Shown in pieces: positions 47,683 to 56,509 of a stretch of 64,000 nucleotides of DNA. Numbering within the stretch: the first letter of the stretch is position 1; the number at the start of each line of letters is the position of its first letter. The stretch is from Paraburkholderia franconis (GTDB lineage: Bacteria; Pseudomonadota; Gammaproteobacteria; Burkholderiales; Burkholderiaceae), in assembly GCF_009362735.1 (NCBI RefSeq), contig NZ_WHNP01000009.1, positions 1 to 64,000 on the forward strand, in the 5' to 3' direction. Below the pieces are notes generated by a model. That model ran no database searches. It was given only the letters and a program-made list of their open reading frames with translations, and was not told where the DNA came from. A program made the translations under genes and the position numbers.

Positions 47683-47698
47683 TGTGACGGCCGTCACA
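47683..47698. promoter_or_regulatory. Perfect CRP/FNR-type palindrome between divergent acyltransferase genes
   Basis: TGTGACGGCCGTCACA is a 16-base perfect palindrome matching TGTGA-N6-TCACA. It is 151 bases from the left gene start (47532) and 101 bases from the right one (47799). The same 16-mer recurs at 54391-54406 in front of the polysaccharide operon. Confidence 0.72.
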
Positions 47699-47798
47699 TG
47701 GAAAGAACGCTTCGTGAAATAGACTTCTTGCCTTTGGCCGTCGCACGAAACGCGCAATTACCGAATTTCCTCGATGAGCCAGGAACTCGAAGTCCGAC

Positions 47799-48881
47799 AT
47801 GCGTTCAGTCAATATCCAGTACGACGCGCGCCTCGATCATCTGAGGGCCGGCGCCGCGTTGCTCGTCTTTTTCTATCACACGTTTCACGTGCTATACGGG
47901 CACTGGCAGCCTTACCCACATGCATTTCTGGCCGGCTGGCTCGTCGAAGGTCACAGCGGCGTGGGCCTGTTCTTCGTGCTGTCCGGATTCCTCTTCATGC
48001 GTATCGCGCTGGGTGCGCCGGCAATCCGCTGGAGCGCATTCATGAAGAACCGTCTGTTGAGAATCTTCCCGCTTTTCGTGGTGATGTTTGTCGTCGCCAC
48101 CTCTATCGGACGTGACAACTTCGGACCCGCAGACCTGCTTTATCTGCTCGCGTCCAACCTGGGTCGGGCCCCGACATCAAACTCCTTCATGACGGGCGCC
48201 GCATGGACGATATCGCTCGAGTTTTCGTTCTACATGGTATTTCCGTTTCTGGCGCGCTTTACCATCCAGTACGGCATCGGATGGCTACTGAGACTGATCG
48301 CGCTGTGGCTGTTGCTGCGCTGCGGTGCGTATTTCTTTAGTGCCCAGTCCACGCACATGTACTACTCGACCTTGCTCGGTCGATTCGACCAGTTTCTGGT
48401 CGGCATGGCGGCCGCGCTGCTTGCGCGACGTGTGTCGACGCTTAGAGAGCGTCGTCTGCACGGTATCTGGTGCGTTGTCGCTGCGGCACTCGTCGTGACG
48501 CTGCTCGGCCTGCTCGCGCGCCACGCGAGCTATCAGTTGCCGCAGCCAAAGCAACCGGTATGGGCAGTCTGGGGACTCGTCGAAGCGCTAATGTGGAGTT
48601 TCGTGATCGTCGCTTACACGAGCTGGCGAGGCTCAGTCGACGGCATGTTGAGCGCGTTCCTCGCGATGGTCGGCGAGTCGAGCTATTCGCTCTATCTTTG
48701 GCACTGTGTGGTGCTCTACCTCTTTGCGAAACTTACGGCAGCCTCCTTTGAAGCCGTCAATTGGCGCATGGGCATGTGCGCAGCGATAATGGTACTGCTT
48801 CCGTTATGTCTGCTGGTCGCGCGCCTCAGCTATACGACGATCGAAAGACCGTGGCTTCTGATGCGCAGCCGCTATCACTAG
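47799..48881 (+). CDS. Acyltransferase family 3 membrane protein, second copy
   Basis: The 360-residue protein starts MRSVNIQYDARLDHLRAGAA and LLVFFYHTFHVLYG, with the catalytic-type His of the family. GHSGVGLFFVLSGFLFMRIA, KNRLLRIFPLFVVMFVV, AAWTISLEFSFYMVFPFLAR and ESSYSLYLWHCVVLYLFAK follow. Around ten helices are expected. It is only distantly similar to the divergent copy, so the two probably modify different positions or sugars. A 146-base gap with a palindromic box leads to the small gene at 49029. Confidence 0.92.
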   Translation: MRSVNIQYDARLDHLRAGAALLVFFYHTFHVLYGHWQPYPHAFLAGWLVEGHSGVGLFFVLSGFLFMRIALGAPAIRWSAFMKNRLLRIFPLFVVMFVVATSIGRDNFGPADLLYLLASNLGRAPTSNSFMTGAAWTISLEFSFYMVFPFLARFTIQYGIGWLLRLIALWLLLRCGAYFFSAQSTHMYYSTLLGRFDQFLVGMAAALLARRVSTLRERRLHGIWCVVAAALVVTLLGLLARHASYQLPQPKQPVWAVWGLVEALMWSFVIVAYTSWRGSVDGMLSAFLAMVGESSYSLYLWHCVVLYLFAKLTAASFEAVNWRMGMCAAIMVLLPLCLLVARLSYTTIERPWLLMRSRYH

Positions 48882-48913
48882 CCGCGCCTTTAGCATTACG
48901 CAATTCTGCAAAG

Positions 48914-48929
48914 TGTGCGCATCCGCACA
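48914..48929. promoter_or_regulatory. Variant inverted repeat resembling the CRP-type box
   Basis: TGTGCGCATCCGCACA has symmetrical half-sites TGTGC/GCACA with the same six-base spacer as the local CRP-type boxes. It lies 99 bases upstream of the small gene at 49029. It differs at the fifth base of both half-sites, so it is either a weak variant or chance. Confidence 0.35.
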
Positions 48930-49028
48930 ACTTCGAAAGTGTTCCTGCGATAAATTTCCGTGCAGGCATTGGTCGGTCGGGATATGGCTCAGCCACTCCG
49001 CCCTGGCTCATTTCACGGAAGAACCGTC

Positions 49029-49418
49029 ATGGCTGTCACATCGAAGAAAAAGCGCAAAAGCCTGCGCGCAAACGGAAACGTTCCGAGTCATTGGACGGCC
49101 GAGTGGGCCGTCGAACCCGCAGCTACGGAAGGTTGGGTCAACGTCACGTTGACCGTCAAACAGACCGACGGTGTGTCGACGGTCCAACGAACATACCGCT
49201 ATCTGCTGAGCCGCGAGCGCGCCAGCCAGCTCATGCAGGAGATGAACGAATCGCTGGCGAGGGAAGCAGCCAGCGAGAACCTCGATAGCACGGCGGCGCT
49301 TGTTGCGGCCAGAGCTGCCCTGCAAGCAGGGGCAAGCTCATCCGCATTGACGCCCGAAGAGAACAATACGCTGCTCGATCATTTCGCGCTCGGCGCCTAT
49401 GGGCTCGTCGGTAACTAG
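49029..49418 (+). CDS. Small protein of unknown function next to the T1SS operon
   Basis: GGAAGAACC precedes ATG 49029, giving MAVTSKKKRKSLRANGNVPS and a 129-residue product. The basic N-terminus is followed by WTAEWAVEPAATEGWVNVTL, TVKQTDGVSTVQRTYRYLLS and RERASQLMQEMNESLAREAA, a strand-strand-helix layout. The C-terminus ends LTPEENNTLLDHFALGAYGL. It resembles the 93-residue product near the adhesin. There is no signal peptide. It faces the TolC gene of the T1SS operon (56 bases between stops). A cytosolic helper of the secreted protein is a reasonable guess. Confidence 0.65.
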   Translation: MAVTSKKKRKSLRANGNVPSHWTAEWAVEPAATEGWVNVTLTVKQTDGVSTVQRTYRYLLSRERASQLMQEMNESLAREAASENLDSTAALVAARAALQAGASSSALTPEENNTLLDHFALGAYGLVGN

Positions 49419-49474
49419 GCTCGACGCCGACGCGGCACGACGGGCCCGCGGCGAGGAAACTGCGGGCGAGACCG

Positions 49475-51043
49475 TCAACGCCTCTGGGCCGGCCAGGAAG
49501 CGTTCGCGAGTGCCGGAGCAGGCGGCAGATTCAGACGCACCATCTTTGACGAGACGAGTGCCGATGGGCCGGGAGCCGGAAGGTCTCCCGCTGTCGCGCC
49601 TGTATTGGCGACGTTGGCGGGCACGAACCACTTCGAAACGTCGTACAGGTTTTCGGCTGTCAGTATGCCAGCCGCCTTTCTCAATTGCAGGGTCGCCAAC
49701 AGGTACTGATATCGTGCCTTGGCCAGATCACGTCTGGACTGGTACAACTGCTGTTCGGCTGTCAGTACGTCCAGGTTGGTGCGCATTCCAGCCTGCACAC
49801 TCTTGCGCGTTGCAGTGATGAGCAGCGTCGCGGATTCGACGGCGCGCTCGAGTGCGTCGATGCGCGTCAAGCTGCTCGTGCACACGTTGTACTGCTTGCG
49901 GACGTCGAGCAGCACCTTGTCGGTCTTGTCCTGCAGGATGAACTGCTCCCGCTCGTAGTTGTCCCTGGCCTGACGCGAGCTTGCGGAAACGAGGCCGCCG
50001 GAATAGAGAGGAATCGTCAGCTCGACACCAATGGACCTGGTCGAATATCGTTGTCCGATCGTATTGACGGAATCAGACTGATTGCGCCCCACGCTGGCAA
50101 CGATATCGACGCGTGGGTAGAAGCCGGCCCGCACGATTTCGACCTGCTGACGCGCGGCTTCCACAGTATGTCTCTCCGCGATCAGGTCTGCGCTGTTTTC
50201 GAGCGCGATGTCGTGCCATTGATCGAAGCTGCCCGCCGCTGACGCATCAGGCTTGTACTTCCCGGTCAGTCTGTCGAGATTGACCGCCTCCTTGTCGACG
50301 GACAAGCCGGTGAGCGCCTCCAGCGTGTGCGCCATGTTATCGACGTTATCGCGCGCATCGGCGACATCGGCACGTGCGAGCTCGGCCTTTGCGCGCGTTT
50401 CGAGAATATCGGTGCGCGTTCCTTCGCCATTGCGAAAGAGCGCTTCGTTGCTGGCGAGCTGTTCGTCGAACGCCTTTTGTTGCGCGAGCGCGAGCGCCAG
50501 CTGATCGAGCGCGTACGCGGTGTCGGTGTACGCAGTCAGCACGCGCACGAGCAGGTCCTCGCTATGCCCGGCAAACGTCGCTTCCGAGGCGAGCGCCTGC
50601 GCCTTGCCGTACCGGTAGCGAGCGATGCCTTCATAGCTGAAAAGCGGCTGTCGCAGTGAAACGCCCGCCGCGTAGGCCCGATATTGCTGATCAGTTGTCT
50701 CTGGCTGGCCGGGGAAGAGCGGTCCGAGCTGCGTCGTCCGCGTCCAGTCGCGATAGTTGGCATAGTTGGCCGACAGGTTAGGCAAAAGATAGGAGCGGCC
50801 AATCACCCGGTTCTCTTCGCCCGCATCACGCTCCTTGATCGCTGCGGCATAGACGGGATCGTGCGTGAGGGCGGCGTCATACGCGTCGGCGGGGCCAAAT
50901 GCGTGGGCGGGGCTGGCCGCTCCGAATGTCAGCGCTGCCCCCACTGCAACAGAAAGACGCCGAAAAGAGCCAGGAACCGCACGGAGCGAACGCGCGTTGG
51001 CGCACCGCGGCGCTCGCCGCGAATTCGATGCAATTGACTTCAC
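49475..51043 (-). CDS. TolC-family outer membrane protein of the type I secretion system
   Basis: The 522-residue protein has an extended signal region (about 1-49, ending SPAHAFG). TolC repeat motifs follow: ADAYDAALTHDPVYAAAIKE, SYLLPNLSANYANYRDW, LDQLALALAQQKAFDEQLAS, GEGTRTDILETRAKAELARA and AGMRTNLDVLTAEQQLYQSR. It forms the outer membrane duct for the ABC-HlyD pair upstream. The start lies four bases after the HlyD stop, so the three genes are one operon. Compared with E. coli TolC (493 residues) it has a Pro/Ala-rich tail of about 50 residues. Confidence 0.93.
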   Translation of the reverse strand: MKSIASNSRRAPRCANARSLRAVPGSFRRLSVAVGAALTFGAASPAHAFGPADAYDAALTHDPVYAAAIKERDAGEENRVIGRSYLLPNLSANYANYRDWTRTTQLGPLFPGQPETTDQQYRAYAAGVSLRQPLFSYEGIARYRYGKAQALASEATFAGHSEDLLVRVLTAYTDTAYALDQLALALAQQKAFDEQLASNEALFRNGEGTRTDILETRAKAELARADVADARDNVDNMAHTLEALTGLSVDKEAVNLDRLTGKYKPDASAAGSFDQWHDIALENSADLIAERHTVEAARQQVEIVRAGFYPRVDIVASVGRNQSDSVNTIGQRYSTRSIGVELTIPLYSGGLVSASSRQARDNYEREQFILQDKTDKVLLDVRKQYNVCTSSLTRIDALERAVESATLLITATRKSVQAGMRTNLDVLTAEQQLYQSRRDLAKARYQYLLATLQLRKAAGILTAENLYDVSKWFVPANVANTGATAGDLPAPGPSALVSSKMVRLNLPPAPALANASWPAQRR

Positions 51044-51047
51044 CGCG

Positions 51048-52412
51048 TCAGTCCTCCGTCAGCGCCGTGCGCGCGCGATCGACGATCGGCTTGAGCAGAT
51101 AGCTCAGCAGCGAGCGCTCGCCGGCCTTGACGAAGACCTCGACGGGCATGCCGGGCTTCACGTCGAAGTGCGCCAGCTCTTTCATGCCTTGCGGTGTGAC
51201 CTTGACTCGCAAGCGGTAGAACGGGGCAGCCGTGCGTTCGTTCACGAGCCGGTCGGCCGAGACGAAGGACACAGTTCCCGGAATGCGCGGCGTGGTGTTC
51301 TGGTTGAACGCGGTGAACATCATGTCCACAGGCATCGCATCATGCACCTTGTCGACCAGATTGACGGGCAATTCCGCTTCGACTTCGAGCGGCTCGCCGC
51401 TTGGGACGACTTCCATCAGCTTCGCCCCCGCGGCGATCACGCCGCCATTTGTGAAAACATTGACGCCCACCACCGTGCCATCGACGGGCGCACGAAGCTC
51501 GGTGTTATTGACTTCAAAATCGATTTCGCTCAGCTTGCTACGAAGCGCGCTCGTATCGCGTTCGACATCGGTAAGCTGAGTGCGCACTTCCTTCATGTAG
51601 TCTTCCTGCTGTTGCGCGATGCGCATGCGCGCTTCGGCAATCTGGCTCGCCAGTTGCGCCGAGTATCCGGATTGCGTGGCGATCTCGCTTTGGACTCGCG
51701 CGTCCTCGCGTTCCAGATCCTGCAGCTTGGTGCGCGGCACGTAACCTTCATTGGCGAGCTGCCGCACCCCGGCTAGCTGGTCGCTTAGCACCTTCTGTTC
51801 TGCCTGTTTCTGCTGGTTCGCATCCTTCGAGCGGGCAAGCTGTGCGCCGTAACCTGACATCGTCTGACGCAGCGCGCCAATGGACGACTGCAACGCAGCG
51901 CGGCGCGAATTCAGGAGTTCCTGCTGCAGACGCATGTTGTCCAGGACCTGCTGGTTGTGCCCGGCAGCGGCCCTTTGCAGTTCGGCCGGAAATGCGATTT
52001 TCGGGGCGCCCGTTGCCTCGGCTTCGAGGCGCGAGCGCACGGCCAGTTCGCTCAGAAACTGCGCGCTGATTGCCGCCTGCTGGGCGCGGGCTTGCACGGA
52101 GTTCATCCGGACGAGCACCTGACCAGCCTTCACCACGTCGCCGTCGTGCACCAGGATGTCCTCGATGATGCCGCCGGTTGGGTGCTGGATCTGCTTGCGG
52201 TTGCCCGTGACGACAACCGTACCTTGAACAGGAACCCCCTTGCTGAGTGGCGCGAACGTCGCCCACAGCAGCGAGCCGACCACACCGACGAGAACGATGG
52301 TCCAACCGACCCTGACATAACGCAGTTCGTCAGTCTGGACTTCGGGTGGCACAGACGTGCCAAGTACTTCAAGCGCCGGCGTGCCGGCTTTCTTGCTTGC
52401 TGAATTGAACAT
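51048..52412 (-). CDS. HlyD-family type I secretion periplasmic adaptor
   Basis: This 454-residue protein has one N-terminal membrane helix (VRVGWTIVLVGVVGSLLWAT). A lipoyl/barrel half-motif follows (RKQIQHPTGGIIEDILVHDG, VVKAGQVLVRM), then a long coiled-coil hairpin (about 105-290) and the return half (RAPVDGTVVGVNVFTNGG). The HlyD/PrtE signature is PGMPVEVFVKAGERSLLSYL near the end. It links the ABC exporter to TolC. It starts 14 bases after the ABC gene stop. The length fits the PrtE/RsaE type. Confidence 0.94.
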   Translation of the reverse strand: MFNSASKKAGTPALEVLGTSVPPEVQTDELRYVRVGWTIVLVGVVGSLLWATFAPLSKGVPVQGTVVVTGNRKQIQHPTGGIIEDILVHDGDVVKAGQVLVRMNSVQARAQQAAISAQFLSELAVRSRLEAEATGAPKIAFPAELQRAAAGHNQQVLDNMRLQQELLNSRRAALQSSIGALRQTMSGYGAQLARSKDANQQKQAEQKVLSDQLAGVRQLANEGYVPRTKLQDLEREDARVQSEIATQSGYSAQLASQIAEARMRIAQQQEDYMKEVRTQLTDVERDTSALRSKLSEIDFEVNNTELRAPVDGTVVGVNVFTNGGVIAAGAKLMEVVPSGEPLEVEAELPVNLVDKVHDAMPVDMMFTAFNQNTTPRIPGTVSFVSADRLVNERTAAPFYRLRVKVTPQGMKELAHFDVKPGMPVEVFVKAGERSLLSYLLKPIVDRARTALTED

Positions 52413-52426
52413 ATTGACTCTTGAGG

Positions 52427-54217
52427 TCAGGCCGTTGCGTCGGCGGTCTCGACAGACGGTGGCTGGTTTGGCGCGGCGGCACGTGCAGCGGCGGATGCCT
52501 CTGCGGAAGCTGGGGCTGCCTGCTGTTGTGCGGGTGCCTTCGACAAGGTGGCCATCACGTGAGCGGTTGGCCCGTAAAGCCGCAGTTGCCCTTCGACGAG
52601 TAGCAACAGCTTCGTGGTTGCCGCAATGATGCTTGTGCGGTGCGTGATCAGTACGACCGTCTTCCCTGCTTGACGCAGTTGATCGATCGCGTGCCTGAGC
52701 GCCGCCTCGCCCATTTCGTCGAGATTCGAGTTCGGTTCGTCGAGCACGATCAGCGCGGGATTGCCATATAGTGCGCGCGCGAGGCCGATGCGCTGCTTCT
52801 GGCCTCCCGAGAGACCCGAGCCGCCATCGCCGACGGGCGTATCGTACCCTTGCGGCAATCGCAGGATCATGTCATGGACGCCCGCAAGCCGCGCGGCTTC
52901 GATGACCTTGGCCGAGTCGATCTGCCCGAAACGGGCGATGTTTTCGGCGATCGTTCCACCGAACAGTTCGATATCCTGCGGCAGGTAACCGATGTGCGGT
53001 CCGAGCTGGTCCTTGTTCCACTGGTAGATGTCGGCGCCATCGAGGCGCACCGTGCCGAGCGCGGCGGGCCACACCCCGACGAGCAGGCGGGCCAGTGTCG
53101 ATTTGCCTGAAGCGCTCGGACCGATCACGCCGACCACGTCGCCAGCTTCAATTGAGAAATTGAGGTTTTGCAGCACCGGCACGCGGATGCCAGGAGGCGC
53201 GGCGCTGACGCCTTCGAGCGCGAGGCTGCCCGACGGTGCCGGCAGGGTCATGCCGACACGACGCGCCGGATTGGCGTCGAGCAGATCGACCAGACGGTTA
53301 TACGCGCTTTTTGCGGCATTCCACTGGCGCCACACGGAGATCACCATTTCGAGCGGACTGAGCGCGCGTCCCATCAGGATCGATCCCGCTATCATCATGC
53401 CGGACGTCACCTGCCCGCGAATCGCGAGCAACGCACCGAGACCGAGCACGAGAGACTGCAGCGACAGGCGCACGAACTTCGTGATGTTGCCAACCAGTGC
53501 CGCCTTCTCGCTCGCTTCGGCCTGACGTGCAAGGAAGCCCGTGTTCAGGACGGACCAGCGCGACAACAGGTCGGGCAGCATGCCCATCGCTTCGATAACC
53601 TGAGCATTGCGCAGATTGCTCGTCGCGAGCGCCGTCGAACGGATCGACAACTGGGTCGCGTCTGCAAGCGGTTGCCGCGACACGCGCTCGTTGACCACGG
53701 CCAGTGCGACGAGTACGGCAGAGCCAGCAACCGCGAACAGCCCGAGCCACAGGTTGAACGCGAAGATCACGATCAGATAGACGGGAAACCACGGTGCGTC
53801 GAAGAATGCGAAAAGCGCATTGCCGGTGACGAACTGACGGATCGTCGTCAGGTCGTTCAGCGATTGCCCGGCATTCGTACCCTGCCGTTTGAGGTTGGAC
53901 TCGAAGCTGGCTGTATAGACGCGCGAATTGAGTTGCATGTCGAGCTTGGCGCCAACCCGGATAACGATGAAGCTGCGCACATACTCGAGCGCTGCCGATA
54001 ATCCATACATGCCGAACATCATCAACGTCAGCATGGCGAGCGTGACACCATTGCGGCTCGGAATCACACGGTCGTACACCTGCAGCATGTACAGCGACGG
54101 CACGAGCATCAGCAGGTTGATGAACATGCTGAAGATGCCGATCGTGCGGAATACGCGCTTGTAGCCGAGTAGCGCCTGCACGATCTCGTTCGTTGGAAGT
54201 TTGAAATTCGTTGTCAT
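52427..54217 (-). CDS. Type I secretion ABC transporter ATPase/permease (PrtD/RsaD type)
   Basis: The 596-residue protein has no C39 peptidase domain. The membrane domain spans residues about 20-300 ([20 protein letters not shown] is typical of PrtD). The ATPase domain carries Walker [10 protein letters not shown] near 366-374, signature LSGGQKQR, Walker [14 protein letters not shown] and ITHRTSI. This family exports proteins with C-terminal uncleaved signals, such as proteases, lipases and the Caulobacter S-layer protein. The only obvious candidate substrate in the window is the 1183-residue DUF4214 protein. It is first of the ABC-HlyD-TolC operon and divergent from the polysaccharide operon, with two CRP-type boxes between. 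It has an Ala/Pro-rich tail of about 50 residues. Confidence 0.94.
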   Translation of the reverse strand: MTTNFKLPTNEIVQALLGYKRVFRTIGIFSMFINLLMLVPSLYMLQVYDRVIPSRNGVTLAMLTLMMFGMYGLSAALEYVRSFIVIRVGAKLDMQLNSRVYTASFESNLKRQGTNAGQSLNDLTTIRQFVTGNALFAFFDAPWFPVYLIVIFAFNLWLGLFAVAGSAVLVALAVVNERVSRQPLADATQLSIRSTALATSNLRNAQVIEAMGMLPDLLSRWSVLNTGFLARQAEASEKAALVGNITKFVRLSLQSLVLGLGALLAIRGQVTSGMMIAGSILMGRALSPLEMVISVWRQWNAAKSAYNRLVDLLDANPARRVGMTLPAPSGSLALEGVSAAPPGIRVPVLQNLNFSIEAGDVVGVIGPSASGKSTLARLLVGVWPAALGTVRLDGADIYQWNKDQLGPHIGYLPQDIELFGGTIAENIARFGQIDSAKVIEAARLAGVHDMILRLPQGYDTPVGDGGSGLSGGQKQRIGLARALYGNPALIVLDEPNSNLDEMGEAALRHAIDQLRQAGKTVVLITHRTSIIAATTKLLLLVEGQLRLYGPTAHVMATLSKAPAQQQAAPASAEASAAARAAAPNQPPSVETADATA

Positions 54218-54353
54218 TTTGCTGACGCCCGCGTTGAGCGGGTATGGCCTCTTTCTCGCGCGACTGGTGGTTCGCCCCTTTTCTCAAGGTGAAGTCGCAG
54301 TATTGTTATCCACCCACGAAGGCGCCATTCTGCGGGAATGACATTCGCAAAAA

Positions 54354-54369
54354 TGTGATCGCTGTCACA
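54354..54369. promoter_or_regulatory. CRP/FNR-type box 1 between T1SS and polysaccharide operons
   Basis: TGTGATCGCTGTCACA is a perfect TGTGA-N6-TCACA site 137 bases upstream of the ABC exporter ATG (54217) and about 105 bases upstream of the GT4 start. With the next box it forms a pair whose centres are 37 bases apart. Confidence 0.72.
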
Positions 54370-54390
54370 CGGATGAGGGGGTAGGCAATA

Positions 54391-54406
54391 TGTGACGGCC
54401 GTCACA
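54391..54406. promoter_or_regulatory. CRP/FNR-type box 2 between T1SS and polysaccharide operons
   Basis: TGTGACGGCCGTCACA, identical to the 16-mer at 47683-47698, is a perfect palindrome 68 bases before the GT4 start at 54474. The surrounding bases ATA and TATA extend an AT flank on both sides, as in strong CRP sites. Confidence 0.72.
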
Positions 54407-54473
54407 TATAAAGACGCGTACAACAACGATACTTACGTCGCTCCACGCTGTGCACATCAATAAAAAGTCACGA

Positions 54474-55679
54474 ATGGTCGAGAATCAGATTTCGGGGATG
54501 CCGCTCAGAGTTGCAATGGGTGGCCGTGCGCTCCTCACGCCACTAACGGGAATAGGGCAATACGCGTTTCATCTCGCGCACGAGTTCGTGCGGTGTGGCC
54601 ACGACGTGCGTTTCTTTTATGGAACTCATTGGTCGTCATCGATTGCAACGGGAAACGATAGCGCATCATCGGCATCTCTTGGCGCCCCTTCGTTGCGCAC
54701 CCGAATGGCAAGCGTCGCCAAACGGTTTGCACGGCGTCACGTGCCCTGTGTTTACAGGTACATGCCGCATGTCGAGCAGTTTCGCTTCAATTCAGGCGTG
54801 CGGCGCAGTGCGGCGCCCCACGTGTACCACGATCCGAACTTCATTCCGTTTCGCTTTGACGGCCCGACGGTGATTACCGCGCACGACGCATCGTGGGTGC
54901 GGTATCCGCAATATCATCCGGCAGCACGGCTCGCATTGTTGCGGAACAATTTTCCGAAAGCGCTCGAGCGCGCGGATCGTGTGATCGTCGTATCCGAATT
55001 CGTGCGAGACGAATTGATCTCCTGCTTCGGCGCGCGACCAGAGCGGCTGCGTGTTGTCCATAACGGTGTATCAGCACGCTTCAGGCCATACACGACTGAA
55101 GAGACGCGCGAGGTGCTGTCGCGCAACAATCTCATCCATGGGCAGTATTTCGCAGCCGTGGGCACGCTGGAGCCGCGCAAGAACCTGCTTGCGGCGCTCG
55201 ATGCGCATACCCGGCTGCCAATGCCGGTAAGACGCAAGTTTCCGCTCGTGCTGGTCGGCGGCGAAGGATGGATGACGGAGTCGCTGCACACCGCGCTTGT
55301 GAAGTCGTTGAACGATGGCACGGTTCGCAGGCTCGGGTACGTGCCCGACGAGGCGCTGCCTTTGCTGACAGCCGGCGCGCTCGCTCTGCTCTACCCGTCG
55401 ATGTATGAAGGCTTTGGGTTGCCGGTCCTCGAAGCGATGGCATCGGGTGTCCCTGTTATCTGCTCGAACGCTCGCGCGCTTGTAGAAGTGACGGGCAACG
55501 CAGGGCTCCTCTACGACCCCGATGATATTCCGGGATTCGCCGACGCAATGCAGATGCTCATCGACGATTCGGCGCTGCGCGCGCTGCTCGTCGCGCGGGG
55601 CAAAACGCGGGCGCAGCATTTCAGTTGGCGGCGCTCGGCGCAAGAGACGCTCGATGTATACAGGCAGGTTATCGTCTAG
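54474..55679 (+). CDS. GT4-family glycosyltransferase (polysaccharide operon, first gene)
   Basis: GT-B fold enzyme with MGGRALLTPLTGIGQYAFHL at the N-terminus and, from about residue 190, GTLEPRKNLLAALDAHTRLP, LGYVPDEALPLLTAGALALL, SMYEGFGLPVLEAMASGVPV and NAGLLYDPDDIPGFADAM, the usual nucleotide-sugar-binding half. It resembles mannosyl- or rhamnosyltransferases of O-antigen assembly; donor unknown. The start is uncertain: GTG 54450, ATG 54474 and ATG 54498 all precede the conserved part, none with a good ribosome site. The gap to wzm is 47 bases. Confidence 0.9.
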   Translation: MVENQISGMPLRVAMGGRALLTPLTGIGQYAFHLAHEFVRCGHDVRFFYGTHWSSSIATGNDSASSASLGAPSLRTRMASVAKRFARRHVPCVYRYMPHVEQFRFNSGVRRSAAPHVYHDPNFIPFRFDGPTVITAHDASWVRYPQYHPAARLALLRNNFPKALERADRVIVVSEFVRDELISCFGARPERLRVVHNGVSARFRPYTTEETREVLSRNNLIHGQYFAAVGTLEPRKNLLAALDAHTRLPMPVRRKFPLVLVGGEGWMTESLHTALVKSLNDGTVRRLGYVPDEALPLLTAGALALLYPSMYEGFGLPVLEAMASGVPVICSNARALVEVTGNAGLLYDPDDIPGFADAMQMLIDDSALRALLVARGKTRAQHFSWRRSAQETLDVYRQVIV

Positions 55680-55726
55680 CGCAAACGCTGTCGCCTCGAA
55701 TACCCGTTAATCGGAAATTGCTCAAA

Positions 55727-56509
55727 ATGGTTAGCTTCAGGACCAGTCTCGATCATGTCTGGCTGCTGGCTCGACAGGATCTCGTGGATCGTCATCGTGA
55801 AAACGCGTTGGGCGCAGCGTGGTTGCTGTTGCAGCCGCTCGCGTTCATCGCACTGTTCAGCACGGTGTTTTCGCACTTCATGCGTTCGCGGCTCGGCACA
55901 TACGCCGATCCATATTTGTATACGGTCTATCTGATCAGCGGGCTTCTGATGTGGAATCTGTTTTCCAACATCGTGAGCCGGCTCGCCGCGGTGTACAGCG
56001 GGAAAGCGCATCTGATTCGCAAGATCAGTGTGAACCTCTGGATCATGCCGCTTCACATCGTCGTCTCGGAGTGGGTTGTGTACGTGATCGCGATGTCGTT
56101 TTTTGCGGTGTTTCTTCTGGTGATCGGCCATCCCATCGGTCCGCAGTGGTGTCTGCTGCCTGCCGTCGCCTTGCTTCTAAGTGCGCTCGCTTATGGGCTC
56201 GGCGTCATGCTCGGCACCATCGACGTATTCGTTCCCGATGTGAAGAACGTGTTGAACATCGTATTGCAGTTCGGGTTCTGGCTGACGCCCGTTGTCTACC
56301 TGGCCGATATTCTGCCGCTTTGGGCAGAGCACTTGATGCATTTCAATCCGGTGTTCTGGGCAGTCGACGCGACGCACGGCATCGTCGTATGGCATCGCTG
56401 GCCGCCGCTCGAGGAGTTCGCCGCGCTTGCCGTGACTTGTGTTGTGAGCCTGGTCGCGAGCCGCGCGCTGCTCGCTCGCCTGCAGGCCGAAGTGAGGGAT
56501 TTGCTGTGA
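55727..56509 (+). CDS. wzm: ABC-2 type polysaccharide export permease
   Basis: ATG 55727 opens MVSFRTSLDHVWLLARQDLV followed by DRHRENALGAAWLLLQPL, the conserved cytoplasmic start of Wzm/TagG permeases. The 260-residue product has six hydrophobic helices, including FWLTPVVYLADILP near the end of the domain. It forms the inner membrane channel through which a finished, lipid-linked polysaccharide (O-antigen, capsule or similar) is exported. It overlaps the ATPase gene: the wzm stop TGA (56507-56509) sits within the GTGA start of wzt. Confidence 0.92.
   Translation: MVSFRTSLDHVWLLARQDLVDRHRENALGAAWLLLQPLAFIALFSTVFSHFMRSRLGTYADPYLYTVYLISGLLMWNLFSNIVSRLAAVYSGKAHLIRKISVNLWIMPLHIVVSEWVVYVIAMSFFAVFLLVIGHPIGPQWCLLPAVALLLSALAYGLGVMLGTIDVFVPDVKNVLNIVLQFGFWLTPVVYLADILPLWAEHLMHFNPVFWAVDATHGIVVWHRWPPLEEFAALAVTCVVSLVASRALLARLQAEVRDLL

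Noticed and set aside
48761..49288. 175-codon plus frame covering the end of the acyltransferase and the small gene
   Set aside because: It overlaps both genes in another frame and is Arg-rich; the 129-residue frame from 49029 has a ribosome site and protein-like composition.
55819..56505. N-terminal extension of the wzt frame upstream of 56506
   Set aside because: It lies entirely inside wzm, is Arg/Ala-rich, and Wzt homology starts at the GTG overlapping the wzm stop.
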